From an uncultured Holosporaceae bacterium (GTDB lineage: Bacteria > Pseudomonadota > Alphaproteobacteria > CAISOG01), in contig CAISOG010000055.1 of assembly GCA_903887035.1 (NCBI GenBank), positions 1 to 19,293 on the forward strand: a stretch of DNA of 19,293 bases. Reading direction: 5' to 3'. Made by a program: the position numbers and the translations under genes. A model generated the notes under the pieces. It made no database searches and was not told the DNA's origin. It was given only the letters and a program-made list of their open reading frames with translations. Positions 6,085 through 12,131 of this stretch are shown in pieces (position 1 is the stretch's first letter; every line of letters starts with the position of its first letter).

Positions 6085-7218
6085 ATGCTAATTGAAACCG
6101 TTTTTGCCAGCCAACTTGGCGCGCTGTTACCCACCGCCGATCCATCAACGCCACCCCGCCTGGCGATAGCGGTGTCGGGGGGGGCGGACAGCCTCGCCCT
6201 GCTACGGCTGGCTGCTGATTGGGTGCAGGCGCGGGGCGGGGTGGTGGGTGAGGCGGTTTGCGGCCTGACCGTCGATCACCGCCTGCGCCCTGAATCAACC
6301 GCTGAGGCGGCGCAGGTCAAGGCCTGGCTGGCCGCGTTGGGCATCCCCCACCACACCCTGACCTGGCAGCGCGACGATGCGACCCAACACCCTCCCACAC
6401 CCCGCCCCCAGCAAGATTTGGGCGGCAATCTGCAGGCCGCCGCCCGCCAGGCGCGCTATCACCTGTTGGAGGGGTGGTGCCAGGCCAATGGCTGGCCAGT
6501 GCTGCTAACCGCCCATCAACGTGACGATGTGGCGGAGCATTTGCTGCTGCGGCTCAAGCGGGGCAGTGGGCTGTACGGCCTGGCCGCGCCCGCCGCGGTG
6601 ATCGCCCGCCCCTGGGGGCATATTGTCCGCCCGCTGCTGACCACCCGCCACCAGGATTGCATCGCCTATTTGCAGGCGCACGGACAGGCGTGGATTGAGG
6701 ATCCCAGCAATCAGGATGGCCGTTTTGATCGCGTTCGCATCCGCCAACTGCTGGCCGATCAGCCCGATTTGTTGCCCAGCGATCGCCTGGCGATGGCCAG
6801 CTTGCGCCTGCAAGACGCCCGCCAAGTGGTGGAACAGGCGGTGGAGCAATTTTGGGCGGCCGCCGTCACCCCAACCAGCATCACCCCAACCACCGTTAGC
6901 CCAACCAACAGCAGCCTAAGCCTTAACCACCGCGCCCTGCTGGCCAGCCTGCCTGAGGTGCGCTGGCGGGTGCTGGCACGCGCGCTGCATCACATTGGCC
7001 AAACCCCCTATCCGCCGCGTTTTGAGGATTTGCAACGGTTGTGGCAGCGGTTGGTGGTGGAACGGCGCGGGCGGGCAACTCTTAATCACTGCCTGATTAG
7101 CCTGACCATCCCCGCAACTCCTAGCCTTGCCGATTCGGTCAACTGGCTGGTGGAGCGCGAACCCCCCCGCCCTGAGTCTGCCCAAAACCGCAAGCAACAA
7201 CGATCACCACAGCCATGA
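6085..7218 (+). CDS. tilS: tRNA(Ile)-lysidine synthase
   Basis: A 377-residue N-type ATP pyrophosphatase that converts C34 of the tRNA-Ile CAU anticodon to lysidine, making it read AUA as Ile. The PP-loop is AVSGGADS (29-36). Further conserved segments are TVDHRLRPES, LLTAHQRDDVAEHLLLRLKR with GSGLYGL, RPLL, and WIEDPSNQDGRFDRVRIR. I chose ATG 6085, which puts the PP-loop about 30 residues from the start as in relatives; the ribosome site is poor, and an in-frame TTG at 6016 would add 23 unconserved residues. A Pro/Thr/Ser linker near residues 260-275 is encoded by a 15-bp tandem repeat. The stop overlaps the trmJ start as ATGA. The C-terminal portion is short compared with E. coli TilS, as is common in alphaproteobacteria. 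Confidence 0.93.
   Translation: MLIETVFASQLGALLPTADPSTPPRLAIAVSGGADSLALLRLAADWVQARGGVVGEAVCGLTVDHRLRPESTAEAAQVKAWLAALGIPHHTLTWQRDDATQHPPTPRPQQDLGGNLQAAARQARYHLLEGWCQANGWPVLLTAHQRDDVAEHLLLRLKRGSGLYGLAAPAAVIARPWGHIVRPLLTTRHQDCIAYLQAHGQAWIEDPSNQDGRFDRVRIRQLLADQPDLLPSDRLAMASLRLQDARQVVEQAVEQFWAAAVTPTSITPTTVSPTNSSLSLNHRALLASLPEVRWRVLARALHHIGQTPYPPRFEDLQRLWQRLVVERRGRATLNHCLISLTIPATPSLADSVNWLVEREPPRPESAQNRKQQRSPQP
6862..6906 (+). repeat. 15-bp tandem repeat x3 inside tilS
   Basis: Three imperfect 15-base units start at 6862, 6877 and 6892. Each ends in CCAACC, and together they encode AVTPT, SITPT and TVSPT. The repeat keeps the frame and forms a flexible linker after the catalytic domain; it is likely variable in length between strains. 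Confidence 0.7.
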
Positions 7219-8054
7219 CCAGCCCGCCACCCGAACCACAACCCCTGCCGCAACCTGTCTTTATCCTGGTGCGGCCGCAATTGCCTGAAAATGTCGGCGC
7301 GGTCGCGCGCGCCATGGCCAACATGGGCTTCAACCGCCTACGCCTGGTCAACCCCTGCCGCAATTGGGATGGCAGTGTCGCGCTGGCGGTATCGGCGGGT
7401 GCGGATAATGTGCTGATCAACGCCCGGGTTTTCGCCAGTGTTGAAGCCGCTATCGCCGACCTGGCGGTGGTCATCGCCACGACTGACCGCAACCGTTACC
7501 TCAACAAACCCTTTGCCGATTTGCCCGCCGCCGCCGTTCAAATGCATGGCCATTTGCAAAACAATACCCCGCTAGGCATCCTGTTTGGGCCAGAGCGAAC
7601 GGGGCTGGAAAACGCCGACATCGCCCCCGCCAACCAGATGGTCAGCATCCCCAGCGATCCCGACTTCTCCTCCCTCAACCTGGCGCAGGCGGTGTTGGTG
7701 GTGGCCTGGCAATTGCGGCTGAACAGCCTGTCCGACCCGGCGGGCGCGGCGGCCAGTATTGGCAGCACCAGCCCCCCCGCGCCCTTAGCGCCCAAGGCCG
7801 ATTTGGACTTTTTCCTGCAACGGCTGGGCGAAAAGCTGGTGGCGGCGGGCTTTATCGACAACCTTGACCTGCACCGCATCAAATGGCGCAAAATCCAAAA
7901 CCTGTTCCAAAAAACCCCCTACAGCCAGGGCGAATTGTACCTGTTGCAGGGGATCTTAACCGCCCTGACCACCCCCCGCCTGCATCAGGCCGAGGGTAAG
8001 GGCAGGGGTGAAGCCAGCACCGATTCATCGCCGCCACCCGTCTTAACCAATTGA
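7215..8054 (+). CDS. trmJ: tRNA (cytidine/uridine-32-2'-O)-methyltransferase, TrmJ family
   Basis: A 279-residue SPOUT-class methyltransferase. Motif 1 is PENVGAVARAMANMG (24-38), motif 2 is FGPERTGL (124-131) and motif 3 is IPSDPDFSSLNLAQAV (145-160), which matches the TrmJ form closely. TrmJ uses S-adenosylmethionine to methylate the 2'-OH of residue 32 in several tRNAs. After the SPOUT domain, a C-terminal helical stretch (FLQRLGEKLVAAGFIDN...KIQNLFQKT) is the usual TrmJ dimer/tRNA-binding extension. The first 13 residues and the last 30 are Pro-rich or low in complexity. The ATG overlaps the tilS stop by four bases, so the two tRNA-modification genes are translationally coupled. Another SPOUT 2'-O-methylase is the only serious alternative. 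Confidence 0.9.
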   Translation: MTSPPPEPQPLPQPVFILVRPQLPENVGAVARAMANMGFNRLRLVNPCRNWDGSVALAVSAGADNVLINARVFASVEAAIADLAVVIATTDRNRYLNKPFADLPAAAVQMHGHLQNNTPLGILFGPERTGLENADIAPANQMVSIPSDPDFSSLNLAQAVLVVAWQLRLNSLSDPAGAAASIGSTSPPAPLAPKADLDFFLQRLGEKLVAAGFIDNLDLHRIKWRKIQNLFQKTPYSQGELYLLQGILTALTTPRLHQAEGKGRGEASTDSSPPPVLTN

Positions 8055-8134
8055 CAACCACCGCCGTGGCAGATTCGATTAGGGCTGTTTAATCCACCCC
8101 CCTATCGCAATCGCCACAGAATTGGATACGCGGC

Positions 8135-8770
8135 ATGGCTTATCACCCCTTTTTTCGCTTAGACCACTTCACCCTGCGCCCACCCAAATCGCGGGAGGAG
8201 GTTGAATTGTTGGCCTCAACAGAACCAGTGCTTTATGGGGAAGCTGGCTGGCCTACGGATATTATTGCTCAATGGTTAGAGCGTTTTGCACATGGATCAC
8301 TAGTTCTATTCCAGGATGAAAAGCTGATTGGTGGATTTGGGATGTGGCCGCTGACGGCGGATGATCTGAACGCGATAGCGACCAATGGTATTGAGGAATC
8401 GGCGGTGCGCCCCGTCACCCTTAGCCAGGTGTTGAACCACGGCGGCCACCAACATTGGTATATTACGGGCATCTTTTTGCTGCCTGACCACCGCGATCAT
8501 GCGGCGCGCCGAAGTTTTTCGCAGTTGATTTGCATGGCGTTGAACAACTTGGCCGACAGCGGCCTTATCCGCTTCCCTGCCCAGGTTTGCGCGGTAGGGT
8601 ACAGCAGGGAGGGGCAACGATTGCTGGAGCATTTAGGGCTGCAGGTTGATCCCGCCGCCACCACCGATTGGGGGCGTTTTTACCGCCACAATATGGCCAG
8701 CCGCGACCAATTCTTCTGGCCTACCATCCGCCAAACCGGCATTGATCAGCTGATTGAACCGCTGGCTTAG
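8135..8770 (+). CDS. GNAT-fold acetyltransferase-like protein, function unknown
   Basis: A 211-residue cytoplasmic protein. I do not recognise a named family with certainty. The order of segments fits a GNAT fold: a strand pair GSLVLFQDEKLIGGFGMWPL (about 54-73), a strand then helix WYITGIFLLPDHRDHAARRSF, a central helix SQLICMALNNLADSG, and EGQRLLEHLGL, which is the usual late GNAT helix-loop. The acetyl-CoA loop (R/Q-xxGxG/A) is only loosely present around DHRDHAARR, so acetyl-CoA binding is unsure. An acyl-homoserine-lactone synthase or HlyC-type acyltransferase is less likely because their signature residues are not visible. Bases 8201-8340 count to 63 G+C of 140 (45 percent), well below the flanks, with codons such as TTA, ATA, GGA and CTA that neighbours avoid. 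The start has only a weak ribosome site. A TTGACA lies 79 bp upstream. Confidence 0.55.
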   Translation: MAYHPFFRLDHFTLRPPKSREEVELLASTEPVLYGEAGWPTDIIAQWLERFAHGSLVLFQDEKLIGGFGMWPLTADDLNAIATNGIEESAVRPVTLSQVLNHGGHQHWYITGIFLLPDHRDHAARRSFSQLICMALNNLADSGLIRFPAQVCAVGYSREGQRLLEHLGLQVDPAATTDWGRFYRHNMASRDQFFWPTIRQTGIDQLIEPLA

Positions 8771-8818
8771 AGGGTGGGTCTGTGGGGGAACACACCCAAC
8801 TTTATCCCCAATACCCCG

Positions 8819-8862
8819 CCCAACTTGCTACGTAACCCCGCCCACTTTGCTGCGTAACCCCG
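8819..8862. repeat. 22-bp tandem repeat x2
   Basis: Two adjacent units (8819-8840 and 8841-8862) share CCCA(A/C), then (C/T)TTGCT(A/G)CGTAACCCCG. A more diverged relative, CCCAACTTTATCCCC, lies just before at 8795-8809. It leads directly into the GC hairpin at 8871. Confidence 0.7.
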
Positions 8863-8870
8863 CCCCCTAA

Positions 8871-8893
8871 CCCCCTCCCGCATGGGGAGGGGG
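8871..8893. repeat. GC inverted repeat, 9-bp stem, 5-base loop
   Basis: CCCCCTCCC at 8871-8879 pairs exactly with GGGAGGGGG at 8885-8893 around loop GCATG. No T-run follows on either strand, so it is not a standard intrinsic terminator, though it may stall or stabilise transcripts. Confidence 0.7.
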
Positions 8894-8907
8894 AACTTTA
8901 CGACGCC

Positions 8908-8971
8908 ACTCCCCCATTCATTCTTTGTTTTGCAAAGAATGAATGAAAACACTCCACCCTTGCGGGGGAGT
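8908..8971. repeat. Nested inverted repeat: 8-bp outer and 13-bp inner stem
   Basis: Outer arms are ACTCCCCC at 8908-8915 and GGGGGAGT at 8964-8971. Inside is a perfect 13-bp AT-rich stem, CATTCATTCTTTG at 8915-8927 and CAAAGAATGAATG at 8933-8945, with loop TTTTG. The first base of the inner stem is the last base of the outer arm. Just right of it, ATCGCGCTAGCGAT (8975-8988) is another short hairpin. The AT-rich inner arm within GC-rich outer arms suggests one palindromic element nested in another. Confidence 0.75.
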
Positions 8972-9044
8972 CGGATCGCGCTAGCGATTCGGTGGGGGGT
9001 TGGTGGAAAGGGTCGTCATTTACACAACCGCCCCGCCCCCCTTG

Positions 9045-9060
9045 ATTTTGCCCGCAAAAT
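9045..9060. repeat. Small hairpin ATTTTG-CCCG-CAAAAT
   Basis: A perfect 6-bp stem with a 4-base loop (or 7 bp with a 2-base loop) at the right end of the repeat island. No T-run follows it. Confidence 0.45.
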
Positions 9061-9178
9061 GGGGTTAGGCTTTAAAAATGATTAGCATGACGACATCCAA
9101 CGGCTTAATCCGTGACCAGCTGCCCACCGCCGCCGCGACCTTATCGGCGATCTTGCCTGTTTTGACTCCCCTTTACCG

Positions 9179-11164
9179 ATGACCATACCCCTGCAGCTAC
9201 AATTGCCTGATCAAATTCTTGAAGTGGCGGGGCCGATTGACGGTTTTGCCCTGGCCAAGCAACTGGCGGTAAAGGCCTTGGCCTGGACGGTTGATGGGCA
9301 GCAGCGCGATTTGAGCTTCAGCCTGTCGACACCCGCCAACGTCGCCCTGATTACCCGCGATCAGCCTGAGGGGTTGGAGATTTTGCGCCACGATGCCGCC
9401 CATGTGTTGGCCGAGGCGGTGAAGGAACTGTTTCCCGAAACCCAGGTCACGATTGGCCCCGCGATTGAGGATGGCTTTTATTATGACTTTTACCGCGAAA
9501 CCAGCTTTAGCCCCGACGACCTGCTGACCATCGAAGCACGGATGCGCGACATCGTCAAACGCGATGAAAAAATCACCCGTGAAGAATGGGATCGTGACCA
9601 GGCCGTCGCGTTTTTTCAGGAGATGGGGGAGCATTACAAGGCCGAAATCATCGCCAGCATCCCCGATGACCAGCCGATCAGCCTGTATCGCCAGGGCAAG
9701 TTTATCGACCTGTGCCGTGGCCCCCATTTGCCGTCAACCCGCCATCTGGGCACCGCCTTTAAGCTGACCAAACTGGCGGGAGCCTATTGGCGCGGCGATT
9801 CCAACAACGTCATGCTGCAACGGATTTACGGCACCGCCTGGGCGAATGAGGAGCAGTTGGCCGCCTATCTGCACCGTCTGGAGGAAGCCGAAAAACGCGA
9901 CCACCGCAAGCTGGGGCGGGAGCTGGAGATTTACAGCATGGCTGATATTGTTGGCCGCGGCCTGCCCATCTGGTTGCCCGCTGGTGTCGTCCTGCGCGAT
10001 GAGCTGCAATGGCTGTCGATGCAGGAAGAGCGACGGGAGGGCTATGTGAGGGTCGCCACCCCCGTGCTGGCGAAGGAGCAGTTGTATTACCAATCTGGCC
10101 ACCTGCCCTATTACCAAGACGATATGTATGCGGCGATTGAGATTGAGGAGGAGCGGTACCGGCTGCGCCCCATGAATTGCCCGCACCACCACCAAGTTTT
10201 CCTGGCCAAGCCCCAATCCTATCGCGACCTACCCCTGCGGGTCAGTGAGTATGGCCATGTCTTTCGCTATGAGGCCAGCGGCGGCCTAAACGGCCTGATG
10301 CGGGTGCGCGGCATGTGCATGAACGATGCCCATCTGTACTGCCGATTTGATCAAGCCAAGGCCGAATTTTTAAAGGTGATGCATCTGCATGCCCGCTTTT
10401 ACAAGCTGTTTGGTATCGACAATTTCTACATGCGTTTTTCCAAGCCCGACCTGAACAAGTTGGACAAATATGTCAATGAACCCGACAAATGGATTGCCGC
10501 CATGCAACTGCTGCAAGAAGCCATGGTGGAATCGGGACTGCCCTTTATTGAGGTGGTGGGGGAGGCGGCCTTTTATGGCCCCAAGATCGATTTTATGATC
10601 AAAAGCGTTATCGGTACCGAATACGCGATTTCCACTAATCAGTTAGACTTTCTGGCCACCGAACGCTTTAACCTGCGCTACACGGGGGAAGATGGTGGCG
10701 AGCATCCCGTCTATGTCATTCACCGTGCCCCGCTGGGCACCCATGAACGCTTTGTTGCCTTCTTAATCGAACATTACGCGGGCGCGTTCCCCACCTGGTT
10801 GGCGCCGATACAGGCGCGGGTGATTCCGATTGCCGATCGCCACAACGCCTATGCTGAACAGGTTCGCCAAACCCTGTTCGATGCGCCGATTGTGACCGGC
10901 ACCGGCGGGCTGCGGGTTGATGTCGATGACTCGACCGAGCGGATGCAGAAAAAAATCCGCAACGCCCAACTGACCAAAATTCCCTATGTGCTGGTGGTTG
11001 GCGACGCGGAGGCCGCGGCAGGCACGGTGGCTGTCCGCCTGCGTGGTGGCCAAGATTTGGGCAGCATGCCCCTGGATCAGCTGTTAGCACGGTTGACGCA
11101 GGAGGTGCAAAGCCGCCAAGATGTCGCCCAAGATACCAATATTAACCAAACCATAACCCCATAA
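9179..11164 (+). CDS. thrS: Threonyl-tRNA synthetase
   Basis: A 661-residue class II synthetase that charges tRNA-Thr. Domain order: TGS-like N1 (1-60), editing domain N2 (65-225), catalytic core (245-540) and anticodon-binding domain (545-645). The editing residues are present: H71 and H75 in HDAAHVL, and C179 and H183 in CRGPH. The catalytic zinc ligands are also present: C334 in MNCPHHH, H385 in MNDAHLYC, and H515 in VIHRAPLG. The enzyme should therefore be active and proofread. The core differs from what I know of alphaproteobacterial ThrRS: MNCPHHH replaces MNCPGH, and GTEYAISTNQLDF replaces the WQCGTxQ(V/L)D type; it is closer to Gram-positive-type sequences. The ATG has no clear Shine-Dalgarno site. 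infC follows after 45 bp, the classical order. Confidence 0.96.
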   Translation: MTIPLQLQLPDQILEVAGPIDGFALAKQLAVKALAWTVDGQQRDLSFSLSTPANVALITRDQPEGLEILRHDAAHVLAEAVKELFPETQVTIGPAIEDGFYYDFYRETSFSPDDLLTIEARMRDIVKRDEKITREEWDRDQAVAFFQEMGEHYKAEIIASIPDDQPISLYRQGKFIDLCRGPHLPSTRHLGTAFKLTKLAGAYWRGDSNNVMLQRIYGTAWANEEQLAAYLHRLEEAEKRDHRKLGRELEIYSMADIVGRGLPIWLPAGVVLRDELQWLSMQEERREGYVRVATPVLAKEQLYYQSGHLPYYQDDMYAAIEIEEERYRLRPMNCPHHHQVFLAKPQSYRDLPLRVSEYGHVFRYEASGGLNGLMRVRGMCMNDAHLYCRFDQAKAEFLKVMHLHARFYKLFGIDNFYMRFSKPDLNKLDKYVNEPDKWIAAMQLLQEAMVESGLPFIEVVGEAAFYGPKIDFMIKSVIGTEYAISTNQLDFLATERFNLRYTGEDGGEHPVYVIHRAPLGTHERFVAFLIEHYAGAFPTWLAPIQARVIPIADRHNAYAEQVRQTLFDAPIVTGTGGLRVDVDDSTERMQKKIRNAQLTKIPYVLVVGDAEAAAGTVAVRLRGGQDLGSMPLDQLLARLTQEVQSRQDVAQDTNINQTITP

Positions 11165-11209
11165 CCCCAAACTTAACCCCATCATTCCTTTGTAAGAGAG
11201 AGTCTTCCT

Positions 11210-11761
11210 TTGCGCCCACCACGACCCGCCAACACCCCGCCCACGCCCCCCGCCAACAGCGACGGGACCAGAATTAATGAACAAATCACATCGCCTGAGG
11301 TGCGATTGATTGGCAGTGACGGCGAAAATGTCGGGGTGGTATCCACGCGCGTAGCCCTTGCCCAGGCGGATGAGGCCGGCATGGATTTGGTGGAAATCTC
11401 ACCAGGGGCTGAGCCCCCCGTCTGCAAAATTCTGGACTATGGCAAATACCGCTATGAGGCGCAGAAAAAGCGGGCTGAGGCCAAGAAAAAGCAGGTGATT
11501 GTTGAGATTAAAGAAATCAAGCTGCGCCCCCGCATCGGTGATCATGATTTGCAAATCAAAATCAAAGCCATGAAGGAATTTTTGGCTGAGGGTGACAAAA
11601 TTAAGGTCTCCCTGCGCTTTCGTGGCCGTGAAATGATGCACCAGGAGGTCGGGGTGGCCGTCATTACTAAGGTGCAAGATCTGTTGGCCGATGTCGCCAA
11701 GGTTGAATCGGCCAGCAAGCTGGAGGGGATGCAGCTGATCATGGTGCTAGCACCCAAATGA
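11210..11761 (+). CDS. infC: Translation initiation factor IF-3
   Basis: A 183-residue protein that binds the 30S subunit, blocks premature 50S joining and checks start-codon pairing. The N-domain begins RINEQITSPEVRLI and contains LAQADEAGMDLVEISP and EPPVCKILDYGKYRYE. A Lys-rich linker helix (YEAQKKRAEAKKK) follows, then the C-domain with EIKLRPRIGDHDLQIK, VSLRFRGREM and the end MQLIMVLAPK. The only usable start is TTG 11210: the frame is closed by a TAA at 11174-11176, no ATG, GTG or ATT lies in frame between, and AAGAGAGAG ends 7 bases before it. A rare start codon fits IF-3 autoregulation as known in E. coli (AUU). The 3' tail is duplicated just beyond the stop. rpmI and rplT do not follow. 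Confidence 0.95.
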   Translation: MRPPRPANTPPTPPANSDGTRINEQITSPEVRLIGSDGENVGVVSTRVALAQADEAGMDLVEISPGAEPPVCKILDYGKYRYEAQKKRAEAKKKQVIVEIKEIKLRPRIGDHDLQIKIKAMKEFLAEGDKIKVSLRFRGREMMHQEVGVAVITKVQDLLADVAKVESASKLEGMQLIMVLAPK

Positions 11762-11784
11762 TGATGGTGCTGGCACCGAAATAA
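11741..11784 (+). repeat. Duplicated infC tail; two self-palindromic copies
   Basis: ATGGTGCTAGCACCCAAATGA at 11741-11761 ends infC (MVLAPK, stop). ATGGTGCTGGCACCGAAATAA at 11764-11784 spells the same six residues and a stop, 23 bases later and out of frame. The three differences are CTA/CTG, CCC/CCG and TGA/TAA. Each copy holds a 12-base palindrome or near-palindrome (11743-11754 and 11766-11777), so the two can also pair with each other around an 11-base loop. No T-run follows. Confidence 0.75.
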
Positions 11785-11972
11785 GCCAAACCGCTCCCCC
11801 GCTGTTTGCTTGCCCCCTGCCCCTTTACCAATAGCGGTTCAGCGATGGCGCACTTAACCCTTCTTTAAGCTGGCCAGGCTAATCTTATAGTTGTTTCAAT
11901 TTAGAAATATCCAGCCTGCGAAAATGTTACGAGGTCGAGAAACGGAGCGGCTAGGCGCGCCATAGCACAGCG

Positions 11973-12008
11973 ACGGCGGGAGTGTACATAGACGTACATG
12001 AGCACCGT
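11973..12008 (+). promoter_or_regulatory. Imperfect hairpin with two GTACAT repeats 10 bases apart
   Basis: GTACAT at 11984-11989 and 11994-11999 are spaced exactly one helical turn apart. As an RNA, ACGG (11973-11976) pairs with CCGT (12005-12008), and GTGTAC (11982-11987) with GTACAT (11994-11999, one G-U pair), around loop ATAGAC, with an internal loop between. This fits either a regulator binding site or an RNA hairpin. Confidence 0.4.
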
Positions 12009-12071
12009 ATCACAGAGATCGTGACATTTGCAGCACTGGAGATTTTTAAAGTGGAATGACTATAAGTCGTT

Positions 12072-12094
12072 GGCGGCCTTTTGGGGTCGCCTTT
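12072..12094 (+). promoter_or_regulatory. 7-bp hairpin just upstream of the fliD ribosome site
   Basis: GGCGGCC (12072-12078) pairs with GGTCGCC (12085-12091, one G-U pair in RNA) around loop TTTTGG and is followed by TTT. It is too weak in T-run for a firm terminator call. It lies 40 bases before the fliD start, so an attenuating or stabilising role is possible. Confidence 0.4.
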
Positions 12095-12131
12095 GAATCG
12101 CGCATAATAAGAAAGGGGCAGAAAGGGGAAA

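Larger units (their letters stand above)
8771..9178. other. Non-coding repeat island between the GNAT-like gene and thrS
   Basis: About 400 bp without a credible gene. The left three quarters (8791-9060) is a chain of short tandem and inverted repeats, listed separately. The last 115 bp (9064-9178) is plain sequence leading to thrS, and I could not pick a clear promoter there. Two short open frames across the island translate the repeats and are not genes: the minus-strand string FPLPMREGVRGRGY is of a kind I recall from spurious translations of such elements. Confidence 0.7.
11785..12131 (+). other. Long non-coding leader between infC and fliD, probably structured
   Basis: About 350 bp with no credible gene. 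The left part (11785-11880) is C-rich and featureless apart from CTGGCCAG. From about 11881 the composition turns AT-rich. Then comes a denser stretch (11935-12100) with an AscI-like GGCGCGCC at 11954, GTACAT direct repeats, and two hairpins listed separately. I could not find a convincing sigma-54 or sigma-28 site, nor a good -10/-35 pair, although one of these should drive fliD. It could be a 5' UTR, a small RNA, or regulator sites. Confidence 0.5.

Noticed and set aside
8051..8080. Perfect TTGACA overlapping the trmJ stop as a promoter for the GNAT-like gene
   Set aside because: At 16-18 base spacing the best -10 is TTCGAT, only three of six matches, so it is too weak to call.
8135..8770. 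Acyl-homoserine-lactone synthase or HlyC-type acyltransferase
   Set aside because: The signature residues of those families are not visible; the general GNAT layout is the most that can be supported.
8915..8945. Intrinsic terminator from the 13-bp stem
   Set aside because: The stem is AT-rich and no T-run follows on either strand.
8767..9085. Open frames on both strands across the repeat island (61 and 67 residues)
   Set aside because: They translate the palindromes (for example FPLPMREGVRGRGY), have no ribosome site or domain, and such strings are typical of spurious ORFs in intergenic repeats.
11850..12070. Sigma-54 or sigma-28 promoter for fliD
   Set aside because: No TGGCAC-N5-TTGCA; the only TAAAG (TAAAGTGG near 12047) lacks the GCCGATAA partner.
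12072..12094. Intrinsic terminator before fliD
   Set aside because: The stem is 7 bp with a G-U pair and only three Ts follow; kept as a hairpin only.
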